Shown piece by piece: positions 59,683 to 64,000 of a stretch of 64,000 nt of DNA. Position 1 is the first letter of the stretch. Every line of letters starts with the position of its first letter. Origin of the DNA: Aurantiochytrium sp. KH105 (taxonomy: Eukaryota > Sar > Bigyra > Thraustochytrida > Thraustochytriidae); the NCBI GenBank assembly GCA_003116975.1, contig BGKB01000022.1:186001-250000 (forward strand), read 5' to 3'. A program made the position numbers and the translations under genes. Under the pieces are notes generated by a model. It made no database searches and was not told the origin of the DNA. It saw only the letters and a program-made list of their open reading frames with translations.

Positions 59683-62208
59683 TTACATGAGCAGGCACTT
59701 TGAGTTGGAGCGCATGAGCTCGGCGTCAGATGCGTCGAGCGGGAGCTTGCCGCGGCGGTATCTGTTGAGGATGTCAGCCTGGAGCGCCTTTTCGTCGACG
59801 TGGAAGCTGAGCACGCGGGAAATATCCGTCATGTGGTCAAAGATGGCGACGAAATCGTCGAACTCGGGCATGTCGCTGGGCAGGACCTTGACTTTGTGGA
59901 CATCGGGAAGCTTGCGCTCTTCGTTGGCAGCAATCTCAGACTCAGACTCGGCGTAAACGACGCCCGAATCCGGGGTCCACACGGGCTCGTGTGTGGCAGT
60001 GCGAATGGTATCGAGATCGAGCGGCTTCCAGATGCCGTGTTCTGGGTCCAGCACTTCATTGGCCCCGCCTCCAAGGCATCCGAGACGCTCCTGCACGTCG
60101 CGCTCGAGGAGCTGCGAGACAAAGAGAGCGACGCGCTTGGGGAACCCTGGCGGGTAGTGAACAGGCGCGTGCAGAGTGGCCTCGTTACGTGAGCTGTAGC
60201 CTGTAAAGCGGCGCGAGAATGGATTGAAGCCCGCAAAGAGTTCGTAGACACAAACGCCATAGCTCCACCAGTCAGCATCCTGGCCGTAGCGCTCACCGCT
60301 GAGGACCTGCGGGGACCAATAGCCCACAGTGCCGGCACGTCCTCGAATAAGCTTGCCGTTGCCAACATTGACGGCGAGGCCAAAGTCAGAGATGCGGCAG
60401 CGACCTCGAGCGTCGAGCAGAATGTTGCGCGGTTTGAGGTCACGCATGACGTATCCGAGGGAGTGGATGTGACCGAGGCCGTGCGCAATTTCTGCCGCAT
60501 AGACGAGCGCACGTTTGTGCGGGAGGGGTCCCTTTGACAAATGGAAGCGAAGATCGCCGGCAATGGCAAGAGGGAGCACAAAGTGAAAGGACTCCTTTGT
60601 CTGGTATGCGTAGAGGAGGCGCATGCAATAGGGAGAAGGCTTGTTAGCAAGAGCTTCCAGAACCCGTCGTTCGGACTTGACTTGAGAAAAGGTGCGACGG
60701 AATTTGACAAGCTTTTTGGGCATGACCTTCATGGCCATGGGGCGGCCAGTGTGCATGTGCATGCAGGCATACACACGGCCCGTCGCGCCGCGACCAAGCA
60801 CGCGCAGCTTGGTAAAGTGCGAATCCTGTACAGGGCGCATTGCAAATGACTTGATGCGGCAGTAGTTGCGCATGGAGGCCTTGTGTGCACAGAAGCGAAG
60901 GAACATGGGTTCGCAAACGGTGCTAATGAGAACCTCGATGGCTTCGTTGAGGCCGATTGTGCGCTCCGAGTGCAACTTGCGCAGCGAGACAATCTGCCGT
61001 CGGCGCTCCTGCGCGCGAAGATGATTAATGGAGTTTGCTCTTCGAAGCTTGGTGACGGCGCTTGTGAGGGGAAGGTCGGAAAACGTGCTGGAGAATCTCC
61101 GGCGGTCTGTCTCGCCAACTCGCGACGTGCGCCTACCGTTGGAGTCGGCGTCGTCGTCGGCACCGTTCTTCAGAGCGCGGGTAGCCTCAGTCCCTTCGTC
61201 TGCTTCGTGTCCGTCAGGGAAATCAGAGATGGAATAGGCATCATCGTCGTCGTCGTCGTCGTCGTCAATCTCGTGGTCGACTTCGCCATCGAGTTCCTGA
61301 TCATCTTGGTTTCCGTGGTCATTTTCGTCCTGTTCCAGCGGGTCGAGATGGTCAGGAAGGCAGCCAAAAGCCTCCTCACGCGAAGCTGGAAAATCGATGG
61401 AGCCGACGCTGCCGGGCAAGCGGCGCACGCGCAAAAGCGAATGAAACTCGTCGTCTGGATGATCGACAATGGTGCTCGCCTTTTTCAAAAGCTCGGGGAC
61501 GGGGAAATCACTGCGCGATGCGTTTTCGTCGTTGGCACCGATGAGTTCATCTTCATCATCTTGAGTGGCCCGATCTGGTCCAGACTCTGAATCCTTGCCT
61601 TCGTCGCTGCTGCTCGCAATTGCAGCGGCGTCGCCCGAGTCGTGCGCCATGGCCTCGTCAAGTACAGAGGCGAGAGTTTTTTGCACGGCAGGGTCGAATC
61701 CGTGGGCAGAAAGACCACGCAGAACGGGTTCGAGAATGTCGAGATCGTAGTGACGAATGAGGAGCACGACGATGCTGCGAGAGACGGAGTTAGAAGGATC
61801 TGCGCGTTTTCGCGCGTAGAACGCGTTGACAAACTTGAGAAAGGTGGCTTCGTGCTGATCGGGGAGTCCGTGGATGGAGGAGTCGTCGGAGAAGCTCGAC
61901 ACCGAGGTGGTGTCATCCAGTATATCATCGATGAGTCCAGCGGAGTCTGTGGCTCTAGAGAGGGGTGTACCGCGTTGTTCTTCGGCGGTATGTGCGAGCT
62001 TGTATTCGAGATCAGCGAATTTTCGGAGAAACCATACGCCAATGGGCTCCTTGATGAGGGTGTGCAGGTCGACGTCGGCCATGCCCGTGACTTTGCGTGA
62101 GGACAAGGTCCGCGGGAGCTCGGGAATGCGGCGGATCGGGCGCCGCTTCAGGTCCAGCATGGCCTCCTTGTACTTGGCCTCATGGAGGATGGTGGAGAGG
62201 TCTTCCAT
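59683..62208 (-). CDS. GRK-like RGS/AGC protein kinase with CaaX box
   Basis: The first ATG is at 62208 (MEDLSTILHEAKY), giving 841 residues. An RGS-like part begins at about 45 (VDLHTLIKEPIGVWFLRKFADLE, core LIKEPIGVWFLRKF) and resumes near 120, followed by an acidic insertion (about 185-380). The kinase domain runs about 455-740: GRGATGRVY, AMKVMPKK, MRDLKPRN (about 586), SDFGLAV (about 606), GTVGYWSPQ in place of the usual APE, and DWWSYGVCVYEL. The RGS-AGC layout is that of G-protein-coupled receptor kinases, which phosphorylate activated receptors. The protein ends CLLM, a CaaX box for prenylation as in some vertebrate GRKs. Regulation at membranes is thus likely. The large acidic insertion is unusual. 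Confidence 0.85.
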   Translation of the reverse strand: MEDLSTILHEAKYKEAMLDLKRRPIRRIPELPRTLSSRKVTGMADVDLHTLIKEPIGVWFLRKFADLEYKLAHTAEEQRGTPLSRATDSAGLIDDILDDTTSVSSFSDDSSIHGLPDQHEATFLKFVNAFYARKRADPSNSVSRSIVVLLIRHYDLDILEPVLRGLSAHGFDPAVQKTLASVLDEAMAHDSGDAAAIASSSDEGKDSESGPDRATQDDEDELIGANDENASRSDFPVPELLKKASTIVDHPDDEFHSLLRVRRLPGSVGSIDFPASREEAFGCLPDHLDPLEQDENDHGNQDDQELDGEVDHEIDDDDDDDDDAYSISDFPDGHEADEGTEATRALKNGADDDADSNGRRTSRVGETDRRRFSSTFSDLPLTSAVTKLRRANSINHLRAQERRRQIVSLRKLHSERTIGLNEAIEVLISTVCEPMFLRFCAHKASMRNYCRIKSFAMRPVQDSHFTKLRVLGRGATGRVYACMHMHTGRPMAMKVMPKKLVKFRRTFSQVKSERRVLEALANKPSPYCMRLLYAYQTKESFHFVLPLAIAGDLRFHLSKGPLPHKRALVYAAEIAHGLGHIHSLGYVMRDLKPRNILLDARGRCRISDFGLAVNVGNGKLIRGRAGTVGYWSPQVLSGERYGQDADWWSYGVCVYELFAGFNPFSRRFTGYSSRNEATLHAPVHYPPGFPKRVALFVSQLLERDVQERLGCLGGGANEVLDPEHGIWKPLDLDTIRTATHEPVWTPDSGVVYAESESEIAANEERKLPDVHKVKVLPSDMPEFDDFVAIFDHMTDISRVLSFHVDEKALQADILNRYRRGKLPLDASDAELMRSNSKCLLM

Positions 62209-62618
62209 CGTGCTCCTGAGGTTCGCGTGCAGGCGGCCGGCCGCGTACAGCCCGATCAATGGCTGGGGAGGGCTCACAAGTCCAGCACGTGCGCCTGCGT
62301 CTGCGTTCTCGCGACGCGAGACGCGGGGGGTAGAAGCGCGCGCGCCGAGGAGAGGAGGGAGGGGGTTCGGGGAGCCGGGCTAGGAGGGCTGAGGAGGTAG
62401 GGCGGCGCGCGAGGGCGGCGCGCGAGGACGGCCCTGTTACGGTCTGCCTTGCTGGCGCGTGCCGCTCTACTATACTTATTAACGCCTGCCGAGGGGAGTG
62501 TGCACCGCCCCAGGACGAGTAGGGCCAAAGTACGCGTGCGCTCGCCTGCATGTAGGTCGAAACGAATGAGTCGTCACATGCTACAGGGAGTCGGGCTCTG
62601 GCGCTCGCGGGAGCTGGT

Positions 62619-62637
62619 GGGGGGGGGGGGGGGGGGG
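62619..62637. repeat. Run of 19 G
   Basis: An uninterrupted poly(G) run on the + strand, upstream of the kinase gene. It may form a G-quadruplex. Its exact length is uncertain because such runs are hard to sequence. Confidence 0.85.
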
Positions 62638-63061
62638 TGAGCACCGCACCGCCAGCGCTGATCAGCCAGCATCAATAGGCCGGACTAGGCCTTGACACGT
62701 GAAAGAAAGAAATCCTGTGACCGGGCATGTTTAGCCAGGGCTGCGTATCACTTTCCAGGAAGCATTTCGTCCAGTTGGCTGAATCGCGACGATCATGTCA
62801 TCGGCATCACGATCGTGTAAAACAGACCAGCTCCCCTCCTCAAACGTAAGGTTCTGCTTGACAATAAGGTAGAGTAGAATAACATTGGATGCTCACCTAG
62901 CACGTGTTTTATTTCTGGAGCAGAAAGGCAGTCCGCACCGCGGGCACTTACCTCAAATGTATGAGGGAGTGGAGAAATTCGAAGGAGCGATTAATGCCTC
63001 GTCTTGGTGTCGAAGTAGTTCATGCATGGTGAAGTTATAAAGCCAAACGAACTCGCAGAGA

Positions 63062-63114
63062 AGAAGCAGAAGAAGAAGAAAAAGAAAAAGAAAAAGAAGA
63101 AGAACGAGAAGGAA
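63062..63114. repeat. (AAG)n/(AAAAAG)n purine repeat
   Basis: A purine tract of AAG and AAAAAG units in a non-coding stretch. Confidence 0.9.
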
Positions 63115-64000
63115 GACAGTAGTTTTGCAGGCAGTGGAGAAGTGGAAGCACACGAGGATAGAGAAATTGCAATTTGCACACAGTGGACAATTGATTGTCC
63201 AAATTAAAAACTCCATCCAGCATTCTTCACGCTGAGATTCGTGATGAAAATTGTTCGCACAAAGGACGTCTGACGTGTCTTGCACGGCGATGGGCAACGC
63301 CGTTAGGAATAAACAAATTGTCGCGAACTTCGCACCATTTTCAACACGGCCTGAATGAATGTTGGTGTGGTGTTCCGGTTATGCTGCCTTTCATGGCTGC
63401 AGAAACAGTTCCATGGCAGCTCGGCGTGCCAAGGTTCAAAGACGGTATCCCCATGTTCCCCATGTTCACTGTGTTCCCTTGGCTCGAGAAGTCCCCTTGT
63501 TCCCGCACGGCCCTTCGAGGCGCCATTTTGTCCTGCAATTGATCCCTATCTTCCATGGATAGTCGGCAATTTATCCACCTTTTCCCTTCGAGACGCTGAA
63601 GCATGCACGCTTGCCACCATGTTCATTGCCATCTCTGCTACTCACACTGTCAGGCCCTGCTTCTGGCAAGCAGAGTGGCCATGGCCATGGTGGCTGACCG
63701 CTGCAGCTGCCGCTGACGAATGCAGTGCGTGGTGGAGCGACATGTCCCGAATCTGCAGCTGCGCGCCCTGCAGCTGCACGCGCCGTGCTGAACGCCTCGC
63801 TCGAAATCGCCAGCTAGCCGTTGGCCGAACCCCCGCCACCGAAGGCTTCGTCGTTCGCGGGGGCCGCCATTCGCGAATACCGTAGACGCGCACTAGCCGG
63901 TCTTAGCTCTCGGCAATTCCGACCGAAGACCCCGCCCGCGCGGCGGCGGCGACCATCTCCCCCGACCTGCCCCGGCTGTGGTGACGGCTGTGGGGCCACC

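Larger units (their letters stand above)
62209..64000. other. Gene-poor right end
   Basis: It holds the kinase promoter, the G-run and a purine repeat, then CAGCTGCAG and GGCCATGGCC palindromes (63660-63790) like those of the left 9 kb. No open frame has a recognisable domain. Confidence 0.55.

Noticed and set aside
62182-62640. Open frames upstream of the GRK-like kinase
   Set aside because: Low-complexity peptides from Arg/Pro-rich promoter sequence, and one reads through the poly(G) run.

Overview
The window looks like nuclear DNA from a free-living, flagellate protist. About twenty-one protein genes sit on both strands and nearly all are single open frames. They include spliceosomal, nuclear-transport, ribosome-rescue and methyl-cycle proteins of eukaryotic type. 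At least two proteins are recognisable flagellar (axonemal) proteins and a third is probable. Two genes need splicing, and their introns carry TACTAAC or CTAAC branch sites. High G+C, few introns, flagellar genes and a plant-type-length adenosylhomocysteinase fit a stramenopile such as a thraustochytrid (Labyrinthulomycetes). That assignment is inference from gene content, not proof. I saw no rRNA, tRNA, CRISPR array, retroelement or virus-like element.

Layout. From 1 to about 9,080 there is no gene I can support, only tetranucleotide repeats, polypyrimidine tracts, CAGCTG palindromes, a long hairpin and a very G+C-rich island. From 9 to 25 kb, dense genes follow: a PRP4-type splicing kinase, a RhoGAP-like protein, an EF-hand protein, an ankyrin protein, a 1071-residue coiled-coil protein, a small basic protein, a membrane-anchored alpha/beta hydrolase and CFAP100. 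From 25 to 32 kb lie an orphan gene with a duplicated domain, a CFAP97-like gene, an orphan EF-hand-like gene and a WW-domain gene fragment beside an ambiguous base. From 32 to 44 kb come adenosylhomocysteinase, an EF-hand/ankyrin/fibronectin-III protein, a bubblegum-type acyl-CoA synthetase, a spliced importin-11 and a double thioredoxin-fold protein. From 44 to 62 kb are the 2222-residue ASCC3 helicase, an orphan protein, a spliced small gene, CFAP119, two neighbouring chromodomain/multi-span membrane proteins, and an RGS/AGC kinase ending in a CaaX box. From 62.2 to 64 kb the sequence returns to repeat-rich non-coding DNA like the left end.

Gene relations. Several genes are divergent pairs sharing 0.4 to 1 kb upstream regions (RhoGAP/EF-hand, ankyrin/coiled-coil, CFAP100/orphan, CFAP97-like/EF-like, EF-ANK-FN3/acyl-CoA synthetase, 51-kb orphan/small spliced gene). 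I see no operon-like logic. The most unusual system is the pair at 55.6-59.0 kb. Each protein has an N-terminal chromodomain, a charged or Ser-rich linker and seven or eight hydrophobic segments, as expected of an inner-nuclear-membrane chromatin anchor. One copy keeps the methyl-lysine aromatic cage and the other has lost most of it.
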